Of a stretch of DNA of 64,000 bases, positions 19,915 to 29,679 are shown piece after piece. Origin of the DNA: Prochlorococcus sp. AG-436-D21 (lineage in GTDB: Bacteria > Cyanobacteriota > Cyanobacteriia > PCC-6307 > Cyanobiaceae); assembly GCA_003212655.1 (NCBI GenBank), contig QCPF01000004.1, forward strand, positions 1 through 64,000, read 5' to 3'. A model generated the notes under the pieces. It was given only the letters and a program-made list of their open reading frames with translations, did no database searches and had not been told where the DNA came from. Both the position numbers and the translations under genes were made by a program. Every line of letters starts with the position of its first letter. Within the stretch, counting starts at the first letter, position 1.

Positions 19915-20301
19915 TTAATCTTGGATATATGGTAATTTTTTGTATAAACATTCTTCTGCTTTTTGTAGTTCCCGGCCTAAATATAGAGCATGATCGAATC
20001 TTGTTATTAAGTCATTTCTTTCTTCAGTGATCAATATTCCAAGTTGTTTCGCACTAATTCCTTTAAAAACTTCATTACAAACTCTTTTATTTTGAGAGTC
20101 GCATTTAATTGGTTCATTTGTTTCTGGGTCAAGCGCATATCCGTCATCATTAATATTATTTAGAAAGTGCTCTAAAATTATTTTATTTTCTTCTAAATCT
20201 ACTTTTATAATGAAATAACCGTTTGGATCTAAGTCTATATATCGGTTGGATAGAATATTATCAATCTTTATTTTTTCATTTAAACTTTGACTTGAATCCA
20301 T
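19915..20301 (-). CDS. DUF4346-like conserved protein
   Basis: 'GYFIIKVDLEENKIILEHFLNN..DPETNEPIKC...FDHALYLGRELQKAEECL'. Confidence 0.75.
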   Translation of the reverse strand: MDSSQSLNEKIKIDNILSNRYIDLDPNGYFIIKVDLEENKIILEHFLNNINDDGYALDPETNEPIKCDSQNKRVCNEVFKGISAKQLGILITEERNDLITRFDHALYLGRELQKAEECLYKKLPYIQD

Positions 20302-20361
20302 TTTGGGAATTTAATTTCAAACTATATTACTAATATAATCTTTGGTAAAGCCGAATAATTT

Positions 20362-21516
20362 TTATTTAAAGGGTATAGATTTATTTTCAAAATCAATTTC
20401 CATCTCGGTTTGTTTATTCACTTCATTTAGCCAAGGACTAATTATATTTTCCATATTTTTGTCAAACCACTTATGCAAGCTTATGGTGCTTTTAGCAAAA
20501 AAACCCCTCCGTCTTTTATGTTTACCACCCGCTCCAGGATCAAACAAATGGATACTATTTTTTATTGCCCATTCAATTGGCTGGTAATAGCATAATTCAA
20601 AATGTAAATTAGATATTTCTTCTTGACTGCCCCAATATCTACCCCATAAGTTGTTTTGATTTTTAACGCACATCGACATAGCAAAAATTTCATTTGAATC
20701 ATGTTTTGATGCACTAAAAAATAAAAGATTTTTTTTATTATCAACCAGTGTTTCGAAAAATGTAGATGTCAGATATTTACTTCCCCAAACTCCCCACCTC
20801 GAACAATGCTGTTCATAAAAATTATGCATTTTTTTGAGGATTTCTTGGTTGATATCATTTTCATTAAAAATTTCTACTTTAATATCTTGTTTAGTAATTG
20901 ATTTCCTCTCTTTTTTTATATTTTTTCTCTGATTAGAGTTAAATCTAGAAAGAAAATCATTAAATGTTTTTTCTCCATTACTTCTCCATTCACTACTGGA
21001 ATTTATCCATTCATGGTATCCCAAAGATTTAAGATGGTTGCCCCAGCTTTCATCAATATATAAAAAATTACAACTTAGAATTTTGTTCGTAATCGCAAAG
21101 CTTTCGATATGGTTTATAAGTAAATTTGTAATTGCTTTCTTGTCTTTATTTTTTTTATAAAGAAATTGATATCCATTTACAGGACTATAAGGACTCATTC
21201 CAATTAATTTAGGGTAATAATTTAAATTCAGTTCTTGCGCCAATCTTGCAAATGATTGGTCAAAAATGAATTCTCCATAACTATGATTTTTTAAAAAAAG
21301 TGGCGCAATTCCTAATATCTCTTCATTTTTAAAAGCAACAAAATATAGTGGCTGCCAACCAGTTTCTCTTGAAACACTTTTTGATTTCTCAAGGTTTTTA
21401 ATCCAAGTCCATTCATAAAATGGATTATTAATTTCCTTTGCTAATTCATTCCATATCTCCTTGGAGATTTCCTTAATCGATAATTTGACTTCAACTTTAT
21501 GTATTGGTTGGTTCAT
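20362..21516 (-). CDS. GNAT/FemAB-like protein (COG3146, DUF482-type)
   Basis: 'WTWIKNLEKSKSVSRETGWQPLYFVAFKNEEILGIAPLFLKNHSYGEFIFD' and 'FDPGAGGKHKRRRGF'. Confidence 0.85.
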   Translation of the reverse strand: MNQPIHKVEVKLSIKEISKEIWNELAKEINNPFYEWTWIKNLEKSKSVSRETGWQPLYFVAFKNEEILGIAPLFLKNHSYGEFIFDQSFARLAQELNLNYYPKLIGMSPYSPVNGYQFLYKKNKDKKAITNLLINHIESFAITNKILSCNFLYIDESWGNHLKSLGYHEWINSSSEWRSNGEKTFNDFLSRFNSNQRKNIKKERKSITKQDIKVEIFNENDINQEILKKMHNFYEQHCSRWGVWGSKYLTSTFFETLVDNKKNLLFFSASKHDSNEIFAMSMCVKNQNNLWGRYWGSQEEISNLHFELCYYQPIEWAIKNSIHLFDPGAGGKHKRRRGFFAKSTISLHKWFDKNMENIISPWLNEVNKQTEMEIDFENKSIPFK

Positions 21517-21533
21517 TTATTATTGAATCTATT

Positions 21534-22184
21534 TTAAATTTTTTTGTAATGAATATGGATTTCATTATTCATTAAATTTTTAATTGATTTTATTTCCCAT
21601 AGTCTTTCGAGATTAAAAATCGCATTTGTTTGTTCTGGAGGGATCCACGTATATCTACCTCCAATAATTCGTGGAATTATTGTAATTTTTATATCTGTTA
21701 TTAGATCCTCTTTTATAAATGAATTTATAAGTTTTGCACCTCCTAAAAGAGCTAAATCATTTATCCCTTGTTTTTTGAGTGAAATTAAAGTTTTTCCCCA
21801 TGAATCTTCGAAAAAAAGTTCTTTCTCGAATTCATTATTCGACGAATTATCAACTTTTCTTGAGCTTATTAGCCATCGTCTAATTGGTTGACGAAAGTAC
21901 TTCCAATTAATGTTAAATTTTTTGCTATTTGAAGCAACTATAGAAATTGGTTGGTTTTTTGATATATTTACTTCGTCATTATCATTGAGATTTTTAACTA
22001 GGTAAGTTGATTGATGAGCTATTAAAGTACCTAAACCAAAAATGGTGGCGTCAACCATTGATAAGTTTTGATTTAATATTTTTTTATCTTCATCGCTTCC
22101 AAGATGCGATTCCCCACCTCCAGGAAATGCAATTCTCCCATCAAGACTTGATGCTATAACAATTATTACTCTTGGGATACTCAA
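21534..22184 (-). CDS. RibD C-terminal domain (dihydrofolate-reductase-like) protein
   Basis: 'VIIVIASSLDGRIAFPGGGESHLGSDEDKKILNQNLSMVDATIFGLGTL', 'LALLGGAKLINSF'. Confidence 0.82.
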   Translation of the reverse strand: MSIPRVIIVIASSLDGRIAFPGGGESHLGSDEDKKILNQNLSMVDATIFGLGTLIAHQSTYLVKNLNDNDEVNISKNQPISIVASNSKKFNINWKYFRQPIRRWLISSRKVDNSSNNEFEKELFFEDSWGKTLISLKKQGINDLALLGGAKLINSFIKEDLITDIKITIIPRIIGGRYTWIPPEQTNAIFNLERLWEIKSIKNLMNNEIHIHYKKI

Positions 22185-23107
22185 GTTTGCGTTACTAAAC
22201 TATTTTCAAATTTCAATTTCAATGAATTGGTTAACTTTTGATCAACATAAATTTCTGCAGCATTATTTGGGCTTTCTTGGAGTCTTATTTTGTGTAATGT
22301 TGCACCAATTTGATGTATTGGTTTTTTAAGAATATCAGAAATATATAAAGCTATATTTTCAGCAGTTGGAACACAATTATGGAAAAATTCGATGTCTTTA
22401 TTAAGAAAAGTATGATCTAGTTGTTCAACAACTAAATCATTAATTATCTCTTGGAGGGCAGATAAGTCGCAAACCATTCCTGTTCTTTTATCAATATCTC
22501 CTTTTACAGTTATATCGACAAGATAGTTATGACCATGTCCATTAACTCTGGCACATTTCCCATAGATTTTTTTATTTTCATCAAAGGATATTTCTTCTTT
22601 TGCAAGTCTATGAGCTGCTGCAAAATGAGTTTGTACTGTTAAAAATGCTTCCATGTTTTTTCCAAAATAATCTGCCCATAAATTTGGGTTTTCATAAAGT
22701 CTTAGACTTGTAAGAGGTAAATCATCCTTCAGACGTAGCCAAATGACCTTTACTAATGCTTCAGTTGTGGGAAGTATACCCTCTTGATTATCAACATTAA
22801 ATTCTGGCCAGACATCATTTAAAAAACGAAAATCTAATTGTCCAGTAACCTTATCTTTAATAGAGTGTTTTACATCAGAGAGATTAAGTACCATTCCATC
22901 AGAGTCTAGTTCTCCACCCATTGAAACAATAAGTTCATAATTATGACCATGTCCTGGTGCAATACTGCACTTTCCAAAAAGAGATAAATTTTCTTCTGGG
23001 CTTTTTTCAGGAAGCCAATAGCGGTGACTAGAACTAAAGCAGGCACGTCGAGTTATGACGCATTCACGTCCTTTCCCATGTAATGGTTTGGATTGTGTAG
23101 AAGTCAT
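22181..23107 (-). CDS. Tandem 6-pyruvoyl-tetrahydropterin synthase / QueD-like fusion
   Basis: Two PTPS domains: 'SSSHRYWLP..GHGHNYELIV' and 'AAAHRLAKE..GHGHNYLVDITV..PTAENIALYI'. Confidence 0.88.
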   Translation of the reverse strand: MTSTQSKPLHGKGRECVITRRACFSSSHRYWLPEKSPEENLSLFGKCSIAPGHGHNYELIVSMGGELDSDGMVLNLSDVKHSIKDKVTGQLDFRFLNDVWPEFNVDNQEGILPTTEALVKVIWLRLKDDLPLTSLRLYENPNLWADYFGKNMEAFLTVQTHFAAAHRLAKEEISFDENKKIYGKCARVNGHGHNYLVDITVKGDIDKRTGMVCDLSALQEIINDLVVEQLDHTFLNKDIEFFHNCVPTAENIALYISDILKKPIHQIGATLHKIRLQESPNNAAEIYVDQKLTNSLKLKFENSLVTQT

Positions 23108-23157
23108 AATTGTCTGCGATAATACTATCTTAAGGTTTTAAATACGCTTTTGTCTTT

Positions 23158-23715
23158 ATGGAACAATCCATTATCAAAAAAACAGTTCATACGATCAAGG
23201 GCAGAAGCATATTTTTAATAGGAATGATGGGTTCTGGCAAGTCACAAACTGGTTTGAAGCTGGCTGAATTATTGAAGTATAAATACATTGATTTAGATTC
23301 ATTAATAGAGAAGTTGGCAAAAAAATCTATTAATCAAATTTTTAATGATGAAGGAGAAGATAATTTTCGTGAATTAGAAGCAAACTGCCTTAAAGAAACT
23401 ATCAAAATTCCTTCATTAGTAATCTCAACTGGGGGAGGAATAGTTACCAAACCGGAAAACTGGGGAATCTTAAGACAGGGAATAATTGCTTGGATAGATC
23501 TCGACAAAGATATAGCAATTGAAAGATTGAAAAATGAAATTAAAAATAGGCCACTTCTTCAGGGCAAGAATCTAAATGATCTATATATGAGCATTTTTCA
23601 ATCTAGAGAAAATTTGTATTCTCAAGCAGATTTAAGAATTCAAGTAAAAAAAGAAAATATTGAAGAAGTTGCTATGAAAATAATTAATGCAATTCATAAA
23701 GAAATAATTAGTTAA
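23158..23715 (+). CDS. aroK: Shikimate kinase
   Basis: 'IFLIGMMGSGKSQTGLKLAELLKYKYIDLDSLIE' and 'FRELEANCLKET..STGGGIV'. Confidence 0.93.
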   Translation: MEQSIIKKTVHTIKGRSIFLIGMMGSGKSQTGLKLAELLKYKYIDLDSLIEKLAKKSINQIFNDEGEDNFRELEANCLKETIKIPSLVISTGGGIVTKPENWGILRQGIIAWIDLDKDIAIERLKNEIKNRPLLQGKNLNDLYMSIFQSRENLYSQADLRIQVKKENIEEVAMKIINAIHKEIIS

Positions 23716-23969
23716 TCTGGTTCAATTCTTACTGCAAACCATTTGATAACGAATCCTAATTTTATTTCTAATTCATAAGTGCTTTCCAATAATTCTTCAA
23801 AAAATTCCTGATCAGGATCTTCTATATTTTGATATATTGTTTGTGTTTCTGTCTTACTAAGCCAATTCTTTAACCATAAAATTGCTTCTTGCTTTGATAC
23901 AATTTTTTCTTTTGAATCTGGCTCTAATAAAACATAATGATCTGATGCTCTTATTAGTGGATTTGACAT
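23712..23969 (-). CDS. Crr7-like (chlororespiratory reduction 7) conserved protein, tentative
   Basis: 'HYVLLEPDSKEKIVSKQEA...LEIKLGFVIKWFAVRIEPD' resembles the Crr7 end pattern. Confidence 0.5.
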   Translation of the reverse strand: MSNPLIRASDHYVLLEPDSKEKIVSKQEAILWLKNWLSKTETQTIYQNIEDPDQEFFEELLESTYELEIKLGFVIKWFAVRIEPD

Positions 23970-23970
23970 A

Positions 23971-24678
23971 ATGAAAATTCTTTTTGGATTAATTCTTTGC
24001 TTGATTTTTCAAGGAATTTTTTTAGAAAGTTCTTTTGCTCTAGTAGATTCTAACGTACAAGAGTTTTTGGAAAATCGTTTAAATCAATGGCCAGAATTAT
24101 ATTTGCCAAATTTGAAATTATCTGATACCTCTAAGGATTTAATTTATCCTAAATGGTTCGAGGGGAATTGGCTTGTTACTTCTCAAGATATAATTAATGA
24201 TTCAGAAGAGCCAGTTATTTATAAAGTAAATTTCTTTAAGAATGATTCAGATTTAATTGTTGGTAATCGTGCAAAAAATTCTGAATCTATTGGAAAAGCA
24301 ATATTTGGTGATACCTTAATTAAGGTTGTAAATGATCCTCAATCTATTAATAATCAAATTATTTATTTAAAAGATGATTTTTATATCGATTCAAGAATTA
24401 CAGAGAGAAATCAGATAGAAGATGATGATATTTTTTTCGCAGATGAGCTAGTTATACAAACAGCGCATAAGCCAGGTGCTTCACGGATTAATCAGGTAGA
24501 GACTATTAGTAAATTTCAAAAATGTTCCGAAGAAATATTCGAAGTTGATAATTCAATCAAACCATCAATTTGTGGAGTGCAATATGTTGCTTCTTACGGT
24601 TCAAAAGTTGGTGATCCTTCTACTCATGCAATAAAAACAAATAAATATAAATTGACCTTTGAATTTATTGAAAGTTAG
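23971..24678 (+). CDS. Cyanobacterial conserved exported protein (DUF6816-like)
   Basis: Signal-peptide-like N-terminus; 'YPKWFEGNWLVTSQ' motif. Confidence 0.7.
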   Translation: MKILFGLILCLIFQGIFLESSFALVDSNVQEFLENRLNQWPELYLPNLKLSDTSKDLIYPKWFEGNWLVTSQDIINDSEEPVIYKVNFFKNDSDLIVGNRAKNSESIGKAIFGDTLIKVVNDPQSINNQIIYLKDDFYIDSRITERNQIEDDDIFFADELVIQTAHKPGASRINQVETISKFQKCSEEIFEVDNSIKPSICGVQYVASYGSKVGDPSTHAIKTNKYKLTFEFIES

Positions 24679-25390
24679 CACTAAAAAGATATTCTTCTAA
24701 GTTGTTTCTCCATATGAAAAGATTTTCTAAATAAGGATTATTTATGTATTCTTGGCTCCCTTCTCCTGAAAGAATTGGCCCTGCAGACTTTGGAAATTTA
24801 AGAAGGGATAACTGAGCAGCAATTGAAATATCTGCAATTGAAAAATTATCTCCAACTAAATATTTTTTGTTGATCAAGGATTTTGATAAAGCTTCTAGTA
24901 ATTTTTGGAGTTCTAAATTATCTTTAGAAGACAAAACTACATTAGAAATTTTACTAAGATTTTTAAAAGGTAATTTATCAACGATACTTTTAACTGAAGA
25001 AGGTATTTCATCTGGAAGTAATGCAGTTCTTAGATGTGGATTTTCTATTGCAGATTTTATTAAAACTTTTCTACAAGTTGTAGCCATTGTAGTATCTGCC
25101 CAGTCTTCAATTAGTTTGCATTGTGCAAATAATATTGGGTCCTCAGGAAAGAGTGGATTGTTATCATTTTTTTTATCTATATATTCGCAAATAGTTGAAG
25201 AGTCATTAATAACTTGATCATTACTATCGACTATTACAGGCACTTGTTTTTGACCTGATAATTTAAAGATTTCAAATTGGCCTATCCCAGGTGTCACTTC
25301 TTCAACTCGATATTGTAGTTTTTTTGCATGAAGAGCCATCCTTGTTTTTAAACAAAAAGCACTATGCCTAAATTGATATAATGTGATCAT
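24665..25390 (-). CDS. Glutathione S-transferase family protein
   Basis: 'MITLYQFRHSAFCLKTRMALHAK', 'QVPVIVDSNDQVINDSSTICEYID', 'GDNFSIADISIAAQL'. Confidence 0.88.
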   Translation of the reverse strand: MITLYQFRHSAFCLKTRMALHAKKLQYRVEEVTPGIGQFEIFKLSGQKQVPVIVDSNDQVINDSSTICEYIDKKNDNNPLFPEDPILFAQCKLIEDWADTTMATTCRKVLIKSAIENPHLRTALLPDEIPSSVKSIVDKLPFKNLSKISNVVLSSKDNLELQKLLEALSKSLINKKYLVGDNFSIADISIAAQLSLLKFPKSAGPILSGEGSQEYINNPYLENLFIWRNNLEEYLFSANFQ

Positions 25391-25444
25391 GCTGTTAAAT
25401 GTTTGTTAAAACTTAGCTAAAAAAGTAATCTATTTGTGGAGCTG

Positions 25445-25654
25445 ATGGGCGAATTTTTCTCTAATGTTGCAAGATATCCAAAGTATTTGATATCTATCAT
25501 TGTTGGGGGACTTGTTGCTTTGCTTGAACCTTTATTCAAGAATAGATCAAATCCAATCACAATAGTTGGGTTGATATCTTCTATCTTCAGTGCCTTCATA
25601 ACTATTTATTTTGTCTTGCAAGCGATGACAAATCCAATAAATTTACAACAATAA
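25445..25654 (+). CDS. Ycf33/DUF751 family small membrane protein
   Basis: 'MGEFFSNVARYPKYLISIIVGGLVALLEPLFKNRSNP'; ATG at 25445 preferred. Confidence 0.75.
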   Translation: MGEFFSNVARYPKYLISIIVGGLVALLEPLFKNRSNPITIVGLISSIFSAFITIYFVLQAMTNPINLQQ

Positions 25655-26046
25655 TGCCAAATAATTACCGCCTTGCAAAAGTTTCTTCTCTTTTGAAGAA
25701 AGAAATAACCCTTATTTTGCAGAATGATTTGGAAAATGATCTTATTAGAGATCATTTCGTCAATATTTCTAAGATTGATTTATCAGGTGATCTGCAACAC
25801 TGTAAAATTTACATTACTTCAACTGCTCAAAATAAAGTGCGGCAAGAAATTATAGAAAACTTGAATACTGCTAAAAGCTCTATAAGATATATTTTAGGAA
25901 AAAGGATTGAAATGAGAAGAGTTCCGGAGATAATTTTTAAAGACGATGTTGTTCTTGATAAAGGATTATCCGTCCTGAAACTTCTCGATCAATTAAAAAA
26001 TACAAATCAAAATAATAATGTTGAGGAAAAGGATGCCAATAGTTGA
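25654..26046 (+). CDS. rbfA: Ribosome-binding factor A
   Basis: 'RLAKVSSLLKKEITLILQNDL...HCKIYITS...RMRVPEIIFKDD'-type pattern. Confidence 0.93.
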   Translation: MPNNYRLAKVSSLLKKEITLILQNDLENDLIRDHFVNISKIDLSGDLQHCKIYITSTAQNKVRQEIIENLNTAKSSIRYILGKRIEMRRVPEIIFKDDVVLDKGLSVLKLLDQLKNTNQNNNVEEKDANS

Positions 26047-26830
26047 TCTACCCCTTGATCAAAGAAATATCATTATTACTCGATCAAAAGAAGGGATATT
26101 GGATATAAAAAAGATATTCACAAGCAAGGGTGCTAATGTATTTGATTTGCCTGCAATAAGTATTGGTGACCCTGATGATTTGAATCCTCTTGACGAAGCA
26201 TTAAATCAAATAAATGATTTTCATTGGATTATTTTTTCCAGTAGTAATGGGATCAAATTTGTGGATAAAAGAATGAGATATTTTAATAGTTCATTAAAAG
26301 AATGTTCTAAAAAAACAAAAATCGCCGTAGTGGGAGAAAAAACCTCAAAAACTCTTGATGATTTTGGGATTAAGGCTGATTTTATACCTCCAGAATTCGT
26401 TGCTGAAAGTTTAATTGATAATTTCCCAGTATCTGGTTATGGACTTCGAGTCTTTGTACCAAGAGTTCAAACAGGTGGTAGGGATCTAATTGCAGATCAA
26501 TTTAGAAAGGCTGGTTCCCGTGTATTTGAGGTTGCTGCATATGAAACTAGATGTCCTGACTCAATTCCGGAAGAAACAATTGATATTATTTCTAATCGAA
26601 AAGTAGATGCAATTATTTTCTCAAGCGGTAAAACCGTAGTAAATGCCGCTTTTTTACTAGAAAAAAAACTTGGTAAAAAATGGTTAGAATATTTTGATCA
26701 GATTAAGTTGTTAACTATTGGACCTCAAACAACAAAAATATGTAACAAGATTTTTGGAAGAGTTGATAGTCAGGCACAAAAATATACTTTTGAAGGACTG
26801 CTAGATCTGGCAATTAATATTTTTAGTTAG
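26033..26830 (+). CDS. hemD: Uroporphyrinogen-III synthase
   Basis: 'IIITRSKEGILDIKKIFTSKGANVFDLPAI', 'WIIFSSSNGIKF', 'IIFSSGKTVVNAAFLL..IGPQTTKIC'; ATG at 26033. Confidence 0.88.
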   Translation: MPIVDLPLDQRNIIITRSKEGILDIKKIFTSKGANVFDLPAISIGDPDDLNPLDEALNQINDFHWIIFSSSNGIKFVDKRMRYFNSSLKECSKKTKIAVVGEKTSKTLDDFGIKADFIPPEFVAESLIDNFPVSGYGLRVFVPRVQTGGRDLIADQFRKAGSRVFEVAAYETRCPDSIPEETIDIISNRKVDAIIFSSGKTVVNAAFLLEKKLGKKWLEYFDQIKLLTIGPQTTKICNKIFGRVDSQAQKYTFEGLLDLAINIFS

Positions 26831-27296
26831 AAAAATTTTTTGAATAGTTCTTTTCAACTAAATCTTTGAACCTATCAATATTTGCCTGTAATTCGTTTGT
26901 AACCATTTTGCCTAAGATATTTTCTTCCATAAAACGCGCAATCATTTTAGGTAGCTCATAAGTTATTGCTAAATTTACCGTTGTGATTTGATCAGTTTTA
27001 CTTTCGAAAACTACTGATCCCTCTGTTGGTAAACCTCCTATAGATTTCCATTTAAGTTTGCTTCTCTCGACCCTTTCTGTAATTTGAGCTTTCCATTTAA
27101 ACCTAAAACCATTTGCAGCCAAAGTCCATTCTGTTAAATCTGGTAATGTATTAGTTTCTTCATCAATTGTTTTTACAGATTCAATCCAACTCATCCAAAG
27201 TGACATTGAGTCTAAATCGCTCCATGTATCCCAAACATTTTCAAGAGGCGCATTAACTACTGTTATTACGTCATGTTTTAGCCAAGTACCCATCAA
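26823..27296 (-). CDS. SRPBCC (polyketide cyclase/dehydrase-like) protein
   Basis: 'HDVITVVNAPLENVWDTWSDLDSMSLWMSWIESV' START-like fold pattern. Confidence 0.82.
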   Translation of the reverse strand: MMGTWLKHDVITVVNAPLENVWDTWSDLDSMSLWMSWIESVKTIDEETNTLPDLTEWTLAANGFRFKWKAQITERVERSKLKWKSIGGLPTEGSVVFESKTDQITTVNLAITYELPKMIARFMEENILGKMVTNELQANIDRFKDLVEKNYSKNFSN

Positions 27297-28778
27297 TTAA
27301 CTTACCGCAAGATTCTTTGCTAATTCTGCTTTCTTCTCTAAGATTGCAGCAGCAGCCAAATGACCACTCATTGTAGCTCCCTCCATAGAGTCTATGTAAT
27401 CTTGTTTTGTATAACTACCAGCCATGAAGAAATTAGATATAGATGTTCTTTGATTAGGTCTGAATGGTTCCATACCAGGAGCTTCTCTATAGAGTGATTG
27501 TGGAATTTGTACAACATTACTCCAAAGCAATTTAAGGTTTTTTGAGGATGGGAATAAACGGCGAACCTCTTTATCTATTTCCTTTGTAATTCTTTCTGTA
27601 GATCTTCCCATCCATCTATCGCCAGGCGTTAAAACACATTGGAGAAGTGATCCCATATCTTTTTTTCTATAATCTGCCGGACTTGCTAGAGCTAAATCAG
27701 CAAAACAACTGAAAGAGGCATCAGCAGAATAAAGAAGGTTATCTAGTCCAATTGGTTCGTTTCCAGTATTATCTTTTTGTAATTCAGTAACCCAACCATC
27801 ATATCTTAATTGGATTGTGGCAACAGCAACAGCTCTAAGTTTTTTTAAACCTTCAAATTCTTTAAATTGATACCATTCTTTTGGGATAATTTTTTTTATT
27901 CCAGGAACATCACAGGCAGCTAGAAATTTATCTGCAAACACCGCCTTAATTCCTTCAGGAGAAGATATTTTTAATTGATTAACTGAATAAGAGGAAGTTT
28001 CCTTTTCATAAATTATTTCTTCTACCTTATGGTTAAGATGTATTTTTGCTCCTTTGTTTGTAATGTAGTCGACAATAGGTTGAGTTAACCACTTATGTGG
28101 AGAACCTTTTAAAAGATTCAGTTTTGAGGCTTCTGTTTTTGAAGCAAACATCATGAAGATGGTTAACATACATCTTGCTGAAATATCTTTGCAATTTATA
28201 AAACCTAAAGCATATGCAATAGGATCCCACATTCTTTCCAAACTTTTTTCACTTCCACCATGGTTTAAAAACCATTCTTTAAAACTAATCCTATCTAGAT
28301 CTCTAATTATTTTCATTGCGCCCTCATAGTCTATCAATCCTCTCACTATTGGGCTTGTTCCCAAAGCTAGGGCATTTCTGAACTTATCTACCCAAGTAAG
28401 TTGTTCGGTGGTAAAAAAGGCTTTTAGTCCATTGAATGGAGCACCTAAGGGAAATCTGAAATCTAAAGATTTCAAATTTCCACCATTATTGATGAAAAGA
28501 TGAGTATGATCTTTCGGGAGTAAATTTTCTAAAGCTCCCACTTTTTTCATTAATTTGAAAAGATTTGCGTAATTGTAAAAAAATACATGTAAACCCATTT
28601 CAATGTGGTTGCCATCCTTATCTTCCCAACTTCCTACTTTGCCTCCCCAAAAAGACCTGCTCTCATAAATTTCTACTTCGTGACCTTCATCAACTAAATT
28701 GACTGCTGCTGTAAGACCAGCTAATCCAGAACCGACTATCGCAATTTTCACTTTTTTCTTAAAATTATAACAAATCAA
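27297..28778 (-). CDS. crtQ: Zeta-carotene desaturase (start possibly the internal GTG near 28751)
   Basis: '[41 protein letters not shown]', plant-type desaturase; C-terminal '[26 protein letters not shown]'. Confidence 0.93.
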   Translation of the reverse strand: MICYNFKKKVKIAIVGSGLAGLTAAVNLVDEGHEVEIYESRSFWGGKVGSWEDKDGNHIEMGLHVFFYNYANLFKLMKKVGALENLLPKDHTHLFINNGGNLKSLDFRFPLGAPFNGLKAFFTTEQLTWVDKFRNALALGTSPIVRGLIDYEGAMKIIRDLDRISFKEWFLNHGGSEKSLERMWDPIAYALGFINCKDISARCMLTIFMMFASKTEASKLNLLKGSPHKWLTQPIVDYITNKGAKIHLNHKVEEIIYEKETSSYSVNQLKISSPEGIKAVFADKFLAACDVPGIKKIIPKEWYQFKEFEGLKKLRAVAVATIQLRYDGWVTELQKDNTGNEPIGLDNLLYSADASFSCFADLALASPADYRKKDMGSLLQCVLTPGDRWMGRSTERITKEIDKEVRRLFPSSKNLKLLWSNVVQIPQSLYREAPGMEPFRPNQRTSISNFFMAGSYTKQDYIDSMEGATMSGHLAAAAILEKKAELAKNLAVS

Positions 28779-28851
28779 GTTTGGATATTGTTTGTTATAT
28801 GCATCCTATCGATTAAGTTTTTATATTATATGTAGTAGGAAATCTTTGTTT

Positions 28852-29244
28852 ATGGAAAATGTAGAAGTTAAACAGGAAATTAAGAACTCTGATGATGGCA
28901 AAGGTATCTTAATTACGAATGACGCTATAGAGCAAATCGCAAATTTATTAAAAGGTCAAAGTGATAAAAAAGCTCTGAGGGTAGGAGTAAGATCAGGTGG
29001 TTGTAGTGGGATGAGTTATACGATGGATTTTATAAGAGATAATGAAATAAATCCTGATGATAAAGTTTATGATTATTCATTAAAAGCTGATCAAAACTTT
29101 CAAGTTGTTTGTGATCCTAAAAGTCTCTTGTATATATACGGAATGCAATTAGATTTTAGTAAGGAATTAATTGGAGGTGGCTTTAATTTTGTAAACCCTA
29201 ATGCTTCTCAAACTTGTGGATGTGGAAGCTCCTTTGCAGTTTAA
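28852..29244 (+). CDS. HesB/IscA/SufA family iron-sulfur assembly protein
   Basis: 'LRVGVRSGGCSGMSYTMDF' and 'GCGSSFAV' conserved Cys; ATG at 28852 gives a standard start. Confidence 0.93.
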   Translation: MENVEVKQEIKNSDDGKGILITNDAIEQIANLLKGQSDKKALRVGVRSGGCSGMSYTMDFIRDNEINPDDKVYDYSLKADQNFQVVCDPKSLLYIYGMQLDFSKELIGGGFNFVNPNASQTCGCGSSFAV

Positions 29245-29249
29245 TAATA

Positions 29250-29678
29250 ATGAATAACGAAATTAATCCCATTGAAGAGGATTTTAATGCAGCTCTATCG
29301 AGATACAAAGCTGGGCAAGATTTAATTTCTATCGTTCAAGATTTTCAAAAAATTATACAGCAAATACCAAATCATTTTGCTGCTTGGACTTGTCTATCAT
29401 GGCTATATTTACTTTTGAAAAATAATGAAGAAGCTTTGGCAGCTGCCAGACAAGCAGTTCGATTAAATCAGCAAGATCCACAAGCAAGAATGAATTTATC
29501 TTTAGCTCTTTTGGCTACTAATAATAAAGGTGTAAGGGATCATATTGAGTTAATAAAAAAAATGTCTATGATGATGCCTGATCTGAAAAGTGAGTTGAAA
29601 GAATCTGTTGAGGATGGATTAAGTAGATATCCTGAATGGCCTGAGTTAACCAAAGTTAAAAAATGGTTGGAAATTTAA
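29250..29678 (+). CDS. TPR-repeat protein
   Basis: 'HFAAWTCLSWLYLLLKNNEEALAAARQAVRLNQQDPQARMNLSLAL'; ATG at 29250. Confidence 0.82.
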   Translation: MNNEINPIEEDFNAALSRYKAGQDLISIVQDFQKIIQQIPNHFAAWTCLSWLYLLLKNNEEALAAARQAVRLNQQDPQARMNLSLALLATNNKGVRDHIELIKKMSMMMPDLKSELKESVEDGLSRYPEWPELTKVKKWLEI

Positions 29679-29679
29679 T

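Noticed and set aside
29214-29252. Apparent 31-bp overlap between the HesB/SufA-like gene and the TPR gene
   Set aside because: Artifact of taking the longest ORF; the ATG at 29250 gives a normal non-overlapping start.
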